Assembly (NCBI GenBank): GCA_004352715.1
Contig: SCFE01000001.1
Span: forward strand, 5,223,698-5,287,697
Direction: 5' to 3'
Origin: Hofstenia miamia
Lineage: Eukaryota > Xenacoelomorpha > Acoela
Length of the DNA stretch: 64,000 nucleotides
Positions 48,102-58,491 of this stretch are shown piece after piece. Position 1 is the first letter of the stretch; every line of letters starts with the position of its first letter. The position numbers and the translations under genes were made by a program. Under the pieces are notes generated by a model. That model was not told the origin of the DNA and ran no database searches. It worked only from the letters and a program-made list of their open reading frames with translations.

Positions 48102-49034
48102 TGACTACAACTTACGAAATATCTAGCCCTTATATGCACACTCATTCTCTTGCAGCCAGTGTATTCCTTAATAGATTGATAAAGGATTCATTTTTGACGA
48201 GCTGCTGATCACACCACTGAGTAGCTTTTCTCTTAATTGATTTTTTGCCAATGTGTTTGCATACTCGATTTTTTACTATATTTTAACTTCAGGTTTGCTC
48301 ATAAAATATATTTTTCGCTCTCAAAAATGCAAGCACAATCTGTTATCTCACCAATTCAAGAAATTATTAGTTGATCTACCTTAATAAGTTGAAATCTACT
48401 GCGTAGTTACTTAGGATTTCCATTACTAAAACATTTCTAATGGATATTTATTTATAATTACGAGATTATTACCCTTTGAGAGATATTTGGATTTAATAAT
48501 TAATGCTTGATACAAAATAGTGAACAATTATAATATTAAAAAATATTTTTAATAAATTTAAGGTTATTAATAAAATTCTTGAGTTTAGAATTGCAGTAGC
48601 AAATATGTACATTCCAAGCGTTGTGCACTTATTTAGATATATATAAATAAAATTTATTCGCACTGTAAGCAATAAAGTAAATATTAATGAAAAATAATGC
48701 AAGGAAAATAAATTTAATTACTTAAAAATTAATTTTATAGGGTCACCTTTTTGTGAATAAAATTGTGTTTCTACTTTCAAAAAATGTGAAAGAAATTTAT
48801 TTCTTCTCCAATAGATATCAAATGTTAATTGGTCTTCTTGATGATGAAATTATATCTTAAAGAAACGTTTCCTTTTAGAAAACATTATAAACTCAAAAAG
48901 AAGTTTCTGCTTTACAATTAGATTCCTAAGCATTGCGTTGATAATTTGAAAAAGGTTAATAATACTTCTAGAACTACTGTAGAAAGATCTAACTGTTGCT
49001 AGTATAGATTATACATAAAGAAGTTAGTAGATAC

Positions 49035-49257
49035 AATTTTGTCAAAATGGCTTACGAATATTCCTTCACATCGATAAAGATCCTTTCCTAAAACATCAAA
49101 TGCTTTTCGTAATTTTTTTCGTCCGTACGCAGTTGTAACTGAGTTTATTAACTCCGGTAGTATTAACCCAGTGATCTCATAAGCACTACGATATTTAAGT
49201 TCCATAAGGGTTTCATTGTCATGTAACAGAATACCCATTGCTTTGATCTTCTTAAAG
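49035..49257 (-). CDS. Candidate exon, EF-hand-like protein (5' exon)
   Basis: The frame reads FKKIKAMGILLHDNETLMEL, YEITGLILPELINSV, YGRKKLRKAFDVLGKDLY, ending FVSHFDKI|GTATCT. A possible acceptor is GCCGTAG|C. Composition is protein-like and clearly richer in G+C than the intergenic DNA. It would join the exon at 45391 in phase 0 across a 3.6-kb intron. Further 5' exons would be expected but were not found. Confidence 0.4.
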
Positions 49258-49905
49258 CTACGGCATTTCAAATTGAGGGAAAGTTAAATGCGTGGATAGT
49301 TAAACACGTTTACTAATATAAACTTCTAATTCAGCTGTAAATTACATTAATAAATTAAATTGCATGCAATAGCAAATTGCTTTTAGTATCAGAAATCATA
49401 AAACTATATTCCAATGAATTTTTGATGAAGCAAATCTATTTTTAATTCAATTGTAATGCTCAACCCGTAAAATAGTGAAAGACAAATAAATTATAGGATT
49501 TTGATATCCTTATCCGCACCAATCTAAAGTCTATTTGCGCTTTATATTTTATGAGTGAACGCAAGAAGTTGTTCTTATTGGTAAATGTAAATATTTTCGG
49601 CTTTAATGTTCCTCCAAAATTATTATTGTATTTGCACATACTTTGAGTACATATTCATATCCAAATTCGAATAAATAATAATTTTATGAAATTTTCTGCA
49701 ATATATAACAATTTACCTAGTGTGATTAAAGATGCAAAAATCTTATCAAAAAATCCTAAACTGCAAATCTGTAATAACTTAAGAACTGAATATCCTCAGA
49801 AAAGTTATTCCTGAAATTTTAAAGTTCCATAGGTATAAAGGCATGCTTAGTTTTGTATGAAATTTATGTTACTGTTTTGTGTAGTTTATAAATGCTAATA
49901 TATGC

Positions 49906-50270
49906 ATTTGAATAGTAGTAGGAGTAGTAGTAGTGCTAATAAAATTAGTTTTGTTTGTAGTTTATAACTTGCAAATAAATTGCTTTAAATTATAGTAATA
50001 GTAGTAGTAGTAGTAGTAGCAAAATGAATAACTTCTTTAAATTTAATGCACGTCAGCACAAATATATAAAACTCTGTCATATAAGAAATAGTTTTGCTGC
50101 ACATTCCTTTTTCATGAAAGCAGCAGATATTTTCAATGATATGCCCCTACCTTTCAGAAAGTTGCAATTCTATAAACAACATATAATTAATCATTTTTTC
50201 AAATTTGAATGTACTCAGAAAGAGTACTCACATAACTTCCGTGTTAGATAGCCGTTTTCTTATTAAATGT
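49906..50270 (+). mobile_element. LINE C-terminal fragment next to (TAG)n tracts
   Basis: (TAG)n-like runs at 49914-49936 and 49995-50021 precede an open frame (50024-50251). That frame encodes FAAHSFFMKAADIFNDMPLP and KLQFYKQHIINHFFKF, the typical last segment of LINE ORF2. The TAG run at 49914-49936 could be the tail of another truncated copy upstream. Confidence 0.6.
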
Positions 50271-50504
50271 ATGCTACCTTTCTGCCTTTGTTTTGTGTTT
50301 TTTTGTAGTTGTAAGGAAATGTATGACGTGTGAAATCTATATTGCTTGCTTTTGTAAATATTTAAATTTTAGTTTATTATATACATGCAAAGAAATAAAT
50401 GCATTTTAACAGTAGTATCATTATTGATTGATGTATGTAGTTTGTAGATGATTTAATAAATCGTTAAAATGTAGTATTTGGACAGCCTAAATATTTGGCT
50501 TAAC

Positions 50505-51518
50505 AAAAACACACTTGCTCTAAATTTAGAAAAAAACAAAATGTATGATGTTACAACCTAAATCAGAAATAAATAGTAGTCTGAATTTAAAAACAAAGAA
50601 CCACAAAATATTGAATTGTTGTGAAGCTAAGTATTTTGGAGTCCCGGTCAACACATCTCTCAACTTTAAAGGACTAATGATACAAAAATTGCTAGACCTG
50701 CTAGGTTTAATACTCAATTAAAACATTTAACAAATTGCATTCCTAAACATTTCTTAATAAACTATGCAAGAAACAAAATTTGTGGAATTGTCAGATATGG
50801 GGCAATCTTATGTAATAACGAACAAATTACACGCTGGAAAAAATTAGAAATATTTACTAGCTGGTCTATTGAAATAACTTCCAAAGTCTCTCGTTTTAAA
50901 CCTATTTGTATGTTGTATAATGAAAGCAGAATTATGAAACCTATTAATTACATTACCTATCTTACAATAGTGTATTTTTATAATATTCTAATACATAAAA
51001 ATATTGCTTTTTCATCAACAGCTTTCAACAATAAACTGAAATATAATCATCGACGCAGCATTTACATCAGAACATTCATAAAAAACCGTCAATGACAAAT
51101 ATTATTTTTAACTGAGGTGCTGTTATTTACAACAGTTTATCACAAGATATAAAGCAGTGGACAAATATTACCAAAAATGCTTAAAGAATATTTTCTAAAC
51201 AACCTAAGTAGCAGTATGTGTTACTTATGCAATTTTAAAATTCCGTAGTATAATTTATCTTTTAATAACATAATTTATAGATTGGTCAACCATAATTTTT
51301 ATTTGTACATTTAGTTTGGAATTTTTATTTATTTTGAATGAAAAATAAATATGTAAGACATAGTAGTTATAATGGGGGTATCAAAGGAATACTCCTCCAA
51401 TTTTAAGGTACCATATTTGCTTACATTTACTTGCAAAATTGTAAAGGATCAGTCAATATTTCTTATTTTATTTGTTATTATAATTTTATTAGTTTACATT
51501 GAAATATATGCTTAAAAT

Positions 51519-51580
<62 letters not shown>

Positions 51581-51585
51581 TGTTA
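50505..51585 (+). mobile_element. LINE 3' fragment with (TAG)n tail
   Basis: Broken frames contain NTQLKHLTNCIPKHFLINYA, RNKICGIVRYGAILCNNEQ, SKVSRFKPICMLYNES and AFNNKLKYNHRRSIYIRTF, followed by a C-terminal KEYFLNNLSSSMCYL. About 280 bp further on, the element ends in an uninterrupted (TAG)n tract at 51521-51580. Confidence 0.7.
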
Positions 51586-52169
51586 AGAAACTTCAAACCT
51601 GACCCTAATACCCCTCATAATTCTGGATATACTTGTAATTTAATGACTAAACTATAAGAAGAGAATAATAAATTATGTATTCTTGATTGCTTCTATTATT
51701 CTTTGGAATGATGTGCCAAAAAACAACTTTATCCATATAATCCAGCTACTAGTAAAAAAATTCCAACTAATGTTTATTTTTTAATTCATTGCATGACACT
51801 TGGGAAGTGTTAACTGACAAATGGAAATGCATATAATTCAATTTTATTCTAACCGATGTCTCTTTTGTATAAGCTAAAGCTCGAAATATTATTACAGAAT
51901 ATTATTCATCAAAATTCATCGGTATTTCAAAAAATTTTTTTAAAATACAAGTTGGTCATACTATTATACTTGTAAAACACATTGAATCCTATTTCTGCCT
52001 TTATGCAAATGATGCAATGAGTATGACGTCAATGAATTCAAATACAGGTTCAAATCAAACACTGTAAGCATCTCTCAAAATAGATGTTGAATAGTAGCTA
52101 TTTGTTTATTCTAAATAACAAATGTTTACATAAAAATTTTTTACAATCAAATATCATTTAATTGTAGTA

Positions 52170-52289
52170 ATGAAGAGTGATCCGACGGATATAATAATTA
52201 TTCCCGAAGAGGAAATAATTTCTGCTTACAAGCGAATATCGCCATATATTAGACGTACCCCATTAATCCAACTAGAATCTAATCCTAAT
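52170..52289 (+). CDS. PLP enzyme exon 1
   Basis: 40 codons from the ATG at 52170 to AATCCTAAT|GTAAGT, a consensus donor in phase 0. It encodes IIPEEEIISAYKRISPYIRR then TPLIQLES, the standard N-terminal helix and TPL motif of Ser/Thr dehydratases. A TAG two codons upstream in frame supports this start. Confidence 0.88.
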
Positions 52290-55200
52290 GTAAGTTAATT
52301 TTTCAATTATAATTTGGACTATTGTGGACCTTCAAGTGTTGAACAACGACTTACAATAAACAAAGACTATATCTATGTAGTTGAGATCCCAACAGACATT
52401 AAGCCTAAGGATATTAAATTTAAAAGTTGATGTAAAATGGAAAGTAGTTGAGGCTATTTAATTTCTTAATGAAATTATATTTGAGTCATGGCCTACTAAA
52501 GAAATGGTTTTATTAGTCCATCTAGAAATCAACATTTGGCATTTGGAATTATAACATTTACCATAGATGACTGAACATCTTAGGAAATTGATATTAAATG
52601 TGACACTTTTTGCTATACGTAGGATGCAATTTATATAAGTTTTTTCCAGACAATGTGAACTAAATATACAATTTAGATATATTTGAAAATGGAAAACCTT
52701 CAAAAAACTGGATCCTTCAAATTTCGTTGTGCTTTAAATGCTATTCTAACGGCTCCAGAGGAGGAAATAAGAAATGGAGTGTATACATCTAGCGGTGGAA
52801 ATTTTGGAATAGGTAACAGCTGTAACTCACACAATTTTAACATGCACAAATTAAACAACAGTGAAAAAACTGAATTTCGCATCCTCAATCCTCAGGGAAG
52901 AAATGTATTACTATCAAATTGTTTACTTATTTTTAATACCGTCTCAATCTCCCCTAAAGAATCTTTTAAATATCTCGGCATAACTATTGACTCAAAATTA
53001 AAATGCAAGCTGCAAGTAAAAGAAATTTTAAAGGGCACCGCAATGAGCATTAAAACACGTAGCTTACCATTTAATATGATTCAATTATTTCATGCTTTAG
53101 TCATGAGTCATCTTAATTATGCATATACACTTTTTCAAATTTAAATGAATCATTATTAAAAAAACTTACAATACAATTAAAATGGACATTGAATGTTTGT
53201 CAGAAATTACATTTTGTCATCCATGTTGTTTCCAAATCAACATTTTGTTCTTAATATTTTGATTAAATTTTTTAAAATAACAAATCAATAACCTCCTTAT
53301 GATTTAATATCATTTTCAAACTTTTGTCATAAACGCAATATAATAACTAATACTATTAGTATAATGATTATACTAGCATTAAATTTTGTAAAAAAATCAA
53401 GCAACATTCTTTTATTAATGTTGCAATTCGCAATTGGAATCGATTAACAAATGAAATTTAAATGATTAAGAATCAAGCTTGTCAAGTGCGTGGGGATCTG
53501 TGGGGCCCCATTGGGATGTCCATGGACTTCCTATGGTAGGATGGGGTGGGGTGAGGATCAATGTTCACCTATTGGGTTTCGTGGAGATTGGTATTTTAAC
53601 TTTAAATTCTATTATGCCATAAGTTTAAGGGATTGAAAAAGATGCAGAGGGAACCAGAACCCTCCCACATTTTTCATTATTAATTAGAATATGAGACATA
53701 TCTAAATATATTCTAAATCAAATTATTTTTACACATATCCTTTACTATTGGCGTGGACGTGTTCAATTTTCCGTTCTAAGTAAAATTGCTAAGTATGTCC
53801 TAGCTATACCAGTGTCGTCAGCAATCATTGAACGACTTTTTAGCATTGGTGGGTTAATCCTCAGTAACAAAATTGAGAAAGAGGGTTCTCCCCAACAAAG
53901 TTAAAAGCTGTTTGTATTTAAGGTATTTCCTAAAATAACGAAAAATTATTGGCAAGCTATTAAAAGACGATTTTATTGAAAGTGAAAGTATTGTGAATCT
54001 GGCTGATTTGTCAGAAGACAGTGATGCTAAATAAAATGTGTGCGATTATTGATTTGCAAATTATAATTGCATTATTTCTTTTCTTTGTTTATAGTTTATT
54101 GTTACTTCACGTATATATGTATATATATATATATATATATAATTACATAAATTTGGCAAAAATAATAAGCAACATTGATAGTAAATAAGTACACATATGC
54201 TTGCGTTTTAGTGTCGTAGAAATCTGTGGGGCCCCATGGAGATCCCCATGAAAATTATCGTGAGGTGGGGATCAAAAATCTGCACCATGGACAAGCATGT
54301 TAAGAGTGCAATAAGTTTAAAAGCAAATTGAAAGCATTTATGTTAAAAGAAAAATTCATTTTGGTTAAATCATGGCTAGGAATCCAATTTTACAACAAAG
54401 ATTGTACAATAACGCGCAACTAATTTCCATAGCCTGAACAGAAGAGATTTTAAAGTCTTGTTATTTTTTTGTAATATTAATATTATAATTTTTTGTTATC
54501 ATTGTTGACACTATTCAGATAATAACCAGTCTTGTAATTGAAAATATTATCGGAATAAAGAATGTCTTATTCTATCCTAACTTAATGTAACTAGTTTTCC
54601 TACATCCTATATCATTGATTAATATTTCAATGCTTTTCCTAAACTTACATTTATACCCAATGTTCTCCTTAGTTATTTGCAAGTCTTTATAAACCTGCAT
54701 AACTTCATCAAATTTGTGGATGAAATTGTTAGTTGGTTACAATTATTGTTCGCTTTGAACATGAATATCTATATCCTGACATTAAGAATACAAATACAGA
54801 GTATTTTTTCATTAAAATTATGTATATGTACGAAAGTGTTTATGTGGAATCAACCGATGTGAGCGATATCTTTCTTGTATTCTGGAAAGTCTGTATAAGC
54901 ATCTTATGTGATTAATGTTTCTTTATAATTTTGATGGTGGTATTAATTTGTGGCTTTGAAAATAATTATACAAAATTAAATTTATATCCCTCAATATTTA
55001 CCCAATTTTCATGTTATATACAGAACAAATTCAGTTTGAGCACATTTCTAAGTTGTCACTACAAACACTAAGTCAGTCCTTTATTTCTAGGACTATCTGC
55101 TGCAGCCAAGCTATTGAATATCTCATGCACAGTCTACGTTACGAAAGCATGTCCAAAAGCCAAAACCGATATGCTGGAATTTTACGGAGGGAAAGTGAAG

Positions 55201-57433
55201 AAAGTTGATAACGACGTGTGGTTTAATATTTTACAGGAAAAAACCAGTCATTTGGAAGACGATGGTTTTTTTATTCATCCTGCTTCAGATGCGTTTGTAA
55301 TGGCAGGTAAGGTCAATGATATTATTGCATATTATAGTATTCAAAAGAAAATATATAATTCACTTAAATTTCTAGGTAGTCATAATCCAATGGAATCAAA
55401 CAGCCTTAAATTTTGAAAATACCAACACTGAACAACATTTGTTCCAACCGTGGCAACCGAGATAACAAAATGAGAGCCAAAGCGACTCTTTTTGCAAATG
55501 CATTTTCTGAAAGCTGATTATTATAGAAATATTTTGCACACTTCAATCAAAATGCAATTTCGTTCTTCTTGAAATATAAGGTTTTAACTCAAACCTATGT
55601 CGCTATTTTTCGTTAAATTAGCATGAAGTTTCACTTATATTGATAAAATTAACCCTATTTCACTTCATTTTTTTCAATGATTTAAAAATAGAAATGATGT
55701 AACAAATCAAGCTTGCGATATATTGGCATCAATGGGTAGTTCATTTTTAGCACATTATATTTAACTGAATTTAGTAAAAATATTTAAAAGAAGATTTTCT
55801 CTATGTAAATATAATATTAATACTGATATTTTAGGTAATGCAAGCATAGGCAAGGAGGTACTTGAAGATCTAGAGAATATTGACCATGTAATAATTCCAT
55901 ATGGTGGAGGTGGTCTTTCCAGTGGCATTGCATCATCATTTCGTCAAAAACAAAAAGACCAGAATTCTAGGACTAAGGTTTGGGCATGTGAAATATCAAC
56001 TGCCACTCCTTTAACAACATCAAGAAAACTGGGTTATCCTATTGTTAGGCTTGAAGAATGGGCTCCTTCGATTTGTGATGGTATTGGTGTGCAGGGAATT
56101 TTTCCGGGAGCATGGAATATTTCTAACAAGTATAGTTTTACTAATTAGTCAATGATTTACTTCCCCAAACACATTCAACTGCAAATTGTAGCTGATAAGT
56201 TTAGAACACCCTACTAGAGGAGTAATAATGTTTGGGATTAGCGGAAAAAAAATATATACATTTTACAAGTTTATATAATGTTTCAAAAGCACAGATATGT
56301 AAAACATGATAATGATAGATAGATCTTGGTTGCATAAATTCACTAAACCAACTGAAATGCTCACAATTTAAATTTACTGAAAATGAAAAACTGAAGTTAT
56401 GTAATATATATATATATATATGTATATATATGTATATATTTTTTCTGGAGAAAACCGAGTGAGGAACGTCCAGGCACGGCGTGCGCAAGGTTAGAGGTTG
56501 TCGTACAAAGGCGCGCCTAAAACTAGCAGAGTCAGGTCGAGAATTTAAGTCGAAAAAGAAAGCGGTAATTTTCTAGCTTGTGCTGTTTTCAGATTTTAAA
56601 TAACTTCATTAGTTCTTAACTAATCAGCGTTTAAAAATTATTTGGATAAACAATCACAGATATTGAAAAAATCCCGGCAGAATTAGGGTTAAAAATCTTA
56701 TATTCAACAAAGTGACACACTTCTTAATTTTCACGTAAATATACTATTCTAAGCTTCTTACAGTCTAGAGCAAGAACAAGGTTATGATTATCCCAGCAGC
56801 TAACGAGAAGCCTTCATCAATTGCGGACACTTCGGTTAAGTTTGTGTCCGTTTTCAACATGAACTGATATGTTAAAGCAAGACGAAAATCTTGCGATATT
56901 AAGATATCTGCATTGCTCTATTGAATTTTAGTCGTCTGTAGTGGCTCATGCGGCTGAAATTATGAAATAAGAACAGTAAGGAATTTCATCTCCGACTGGA
57001 AAGGTGGATAAATTAGAATTTAAAATTCAGTGAAATTGATAGAAAAGATTTATAGCGAGCTTATTTAATTTTTTTGGTAAAATTGTTGACTTATACTATT
57101 TACGATTGATGAAACAAATAGATTTTCAAATACTGCATTGGTGAAAAGCAATACTGCATTCTTACTCTATTATCGATTGAATCGAAAAAAATGCTTAAAA
57201 TGGTCATAAAAACAATATTTAGTGTAATTGATGACACAGTTATTGTTACAGTCGAAGAAACGCGGGAAGCAATGCGATTGATATTCAAGGAAACTAAAGC
57301 AATTGTGGAAGCTTCTGGTGCTACAGGTCTTGCGGCAGCTTTAAAAATGCAGCTTTCTGGTAATGTTGTTTGCATTGTCACAGGCAGAAATCTCAAAAGG
57401 GAATTGGTTGATGAATTGATTTCTACTTCGTAA
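52170..57433 (+). CDS. Serine/threonine dehydratase or serine racemase-like PLP enzyme, 5 exons
   Basis: Exons are 52170-52289, 52677-52812, 55091-55306, 55835-56129 and 57223-57433; phases at the junctions are 0, 1, 1 and 2, all GT/AG. The product is 325 residues, close to the usual 320-340. Landmarks: RRTPLIQLES (29-38), the PLP-lysine motif TGSFKFR with Lys55, the substrate loop TSSGGNFG (77-84), PYGGGGLSSG (179-188) which binds the cofactor phosphate, EASGATGLAAAL in the C-terminal part and VTGRN (308-312). The enzyme should deaminate or racemise serine or threonine in the cytosol. The loop spacing SSGGNFG is closer to serine dehydratase (SSAGNAG) than to serine racemase (SSGNHG). Family is secure; the exact reaction is not. 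Confidence 0.9.
52677..52812 (+). CDS. PLP enzyme exon 2 (catalytic lysine, substrate loop)
   Basis: The acceptor is ATACAATTTAG|ATA and the donor ATAG|GTAACA (phase 1). It encodes IYLKMENLQKTGSFKFR, with the Schiff-base lysine, to TSSGGNFGI. The Cys of FRCA replaces the usual Gly of FRGA. The frame stays open through the intron into an adjacent LINE fragment up to 53144. Confidence 0.92.
52835..53465 (+). mobile_element. LINE 3' fragment in intron 2 of the PLP enzyme gene
   Basis: It encodes KLNNSEKTEFRILNP, SFKYLGITIDSKLKCKLQ, MIQLFHALVMSHLNYAYTL and, after stops, a RNWNRLTNEI-like C-terminal block. It begins about 25 bases after the splice donor and is interrupted by the hAT-like remnant. 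The last LINE residues seem to resume at 54300-54400 (SAISLKANxK-like). Confidence 0.7.
53475..54300 (+). mobile_element. hAT-like transposon remnant nested in the LINE
   Basis: AAGCTTGTCAAG at the left and GACAAGCATG at the right form short imperfect inverted ends. Both ends carry CTGTGGGGCCCCAT nearby (53499 and 54225). Between them, 53745-53885 encodes FSVLSKIAKYVLAIPVSSAI followed by IERLFSIGGLILSNK, the hAT C-terminal dimerisation domain with its signature ERLFS. ATTAAGA-like sequence on either side could be a worn target duplication. It is about 0.8 kb, so internally deleted. Confidence 0.7.
54116..54140. repeat. (TA)n microsatellite
   Basis: Alternating TA tract inside the hAT-like remnant. 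Confidence 0.95.
55091..55306 (+). CDS. PLP enzyme exon 3
   Basis: The acceptor is TTATTTCTAG|GAC and the donor GGCAG|GTAAGG; phase 1 both sides. It encodes GLSAAAKLLNISCTVYVTKA through FFIHPASDAFVMAG, the small-domain strand/helix unit and the start of the segment that leads to the cofactor site. Confidence 0.92.
55835..56129 (+). CDS. PLP enzyme exon 4 (phosphate-binding glycine loop)
   Basis: The acceptor is GATATTTTAG|GTA and the donor AACAA|GTATAG (phase 2). It encodes GNASIGKEVLEDLENIDHVI, then PYGGGGLSSGIA. GNASI.KE parallels the GHASIVKE of serine dehydratase. Confidence 0.92.
56404..56440. repeat. (TA)n microsatellite in intron 4 of the PLP enzyme gene
   Basis: Alternating TA with G interruptions. 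It is followed at 56450-56540 by a short CpG-rich stretch without recognisable coding capacity. Confidence 0.9.
57223..57433 (+). CDS. PLP enzyme exon 5 (C terminus)
   Basis: The acceptor is CAATATTTAG|TGT; the first base completes an Asn codon. It encodes DDTVIVTVEETREAMRLIF, EASGATGLAAALKMQLSG and VTGRNLKRELVDELISTS, then TAA. The last glycine motif is TGRN instead of the usual SGGN or CGGN. Confidence 0.9.
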
Positions 57434-58010
57434 ATGTTTCCAATTACAAAGCCGTCTTTCAAAATTATAGACTTACATCAAAGTTACTTTGTTAATTGTA
57501 AATTTGAACTAACAGTGAAAAATCAAAACTCAAACAAGTTTGCAATTTTATTACTGTTTTGTGATAAAATAACACTCAAATAGACCTAATATATTTAAAA
57601 AGCATAAGATAAATAGTGGCTGGATAATATATAGGGTTTTGAATAATTTGCTAATTTGATATCTATATTAACTGTGTTTTATATTCAGTAGTAATTAGAA
57701 CTATTGTAATTTTAACACTTATTTATCACAAAACCCTAATGCATACCTAAGGTATATATTTACATTTATGTGCAGGAACTGACGAAAATATCCAGTGCAG
57801 GCTATAATTTAAGGAACATACGAAACACACAATCTTACGAAACACATGAAATATTCCACAAATACATATATTTTAGCATACACAAGCACACGAGCAATGC
57901 AAAACGACATCTAGTATTTGGTGTGAAGTCCATGTACTTGTAGGCATTTCTTAGTGTGATCACAAGTAGAGTGCATGAGTTAGTTGGTGTTCTCTATTGT
58001 GATTTCGTTT
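57434..58010. other. 3' flank of the PLP enzyme gene
   Basis: Contains the presumed 3' UTR. No canonical AATAAA close to the stop stands out. Nothing else recognised. Confidence 0.5.
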
Positions 58011-58011
58011 A

Positions 58012-58045
58012 TACATATATACATATATNNNNNNNNNNTATATAT

Positions 58046-58090
<45 letters not shown>

Positions 58091-58093
58091 CAG
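58012..58093. repeat. (TA)n microsatellite with a 10-base gap
   Basis: TA/CATA tract interrupted by Ns at 58029-58038. Confidence 0.95.
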
Positions 58094-58280
58094 AGCGTTT
58101 AGATCCATTGAGCCATTTTTTTATTATTTTAGTCATATGTTCTTTAAATATTAATTTATTGTCAAAAATAATACCTAGGTATACAATTATATTTTCTTCT
58201 TCAATGGTTTTTCTGTTTACTTGAAGGCTTAGTTTCTCATCATTTGATTTGTTTAAGACCAAGAACTTTTGCATGTGCTG
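58094..58280 (-). mobile_element. LINE fragment, minus strand (same family as 42005-43105)
   Basis: The minus frame reads KFLVLNKSNDEKLSLQVNRK, TIEEENIIVYLGIIFDNKLI and FKEHMTKIIKK, nearly the same as at 42870-43040. The fragment abuts (TA)n at its minus-strand 3' side. Confidence 0.75.
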
Positions 58281-58460
58281 GGCGTCCCAGTATACTTTAA
58301 CCGGATTGGATTACTTTTTAACCGGATCCTTAAAAATGAGCGCTTACTTAGTTACATACATCCATGCATCTACATGGACATTCATATTCCAGTTCAAAAA
58401 ATAAATTAAATTCCTGTGTCATAATCAAACTGTTCTATTCTTATATGTTAATATTAATTC

Positions 58461-58464
<4 letters not shown>

Positions 58465-58491
<27 letters not shown>
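58465..58491. repeat. (TA)n microsatellite
   Basis: Uninterrupted TA tract immediately upstream of the long LINE. Confidence 0.95.

Noticed and set aside
47788-48126. 112-codon open frame with a repeated segment slightly resembling the end of a BTB domain
   Set aside because: The repeat comes from the duplicated contig overlap across Ns, and the resemblance (MMLDLPQLKNRCQ) is too short to support.
52683-53144. 153-codon open frame as a single coding unit
   Set aside because: The first part is exon 2 of the PLP enzyme, followed by a splice donor and then a LINE fragment that happens to be in the same frame.
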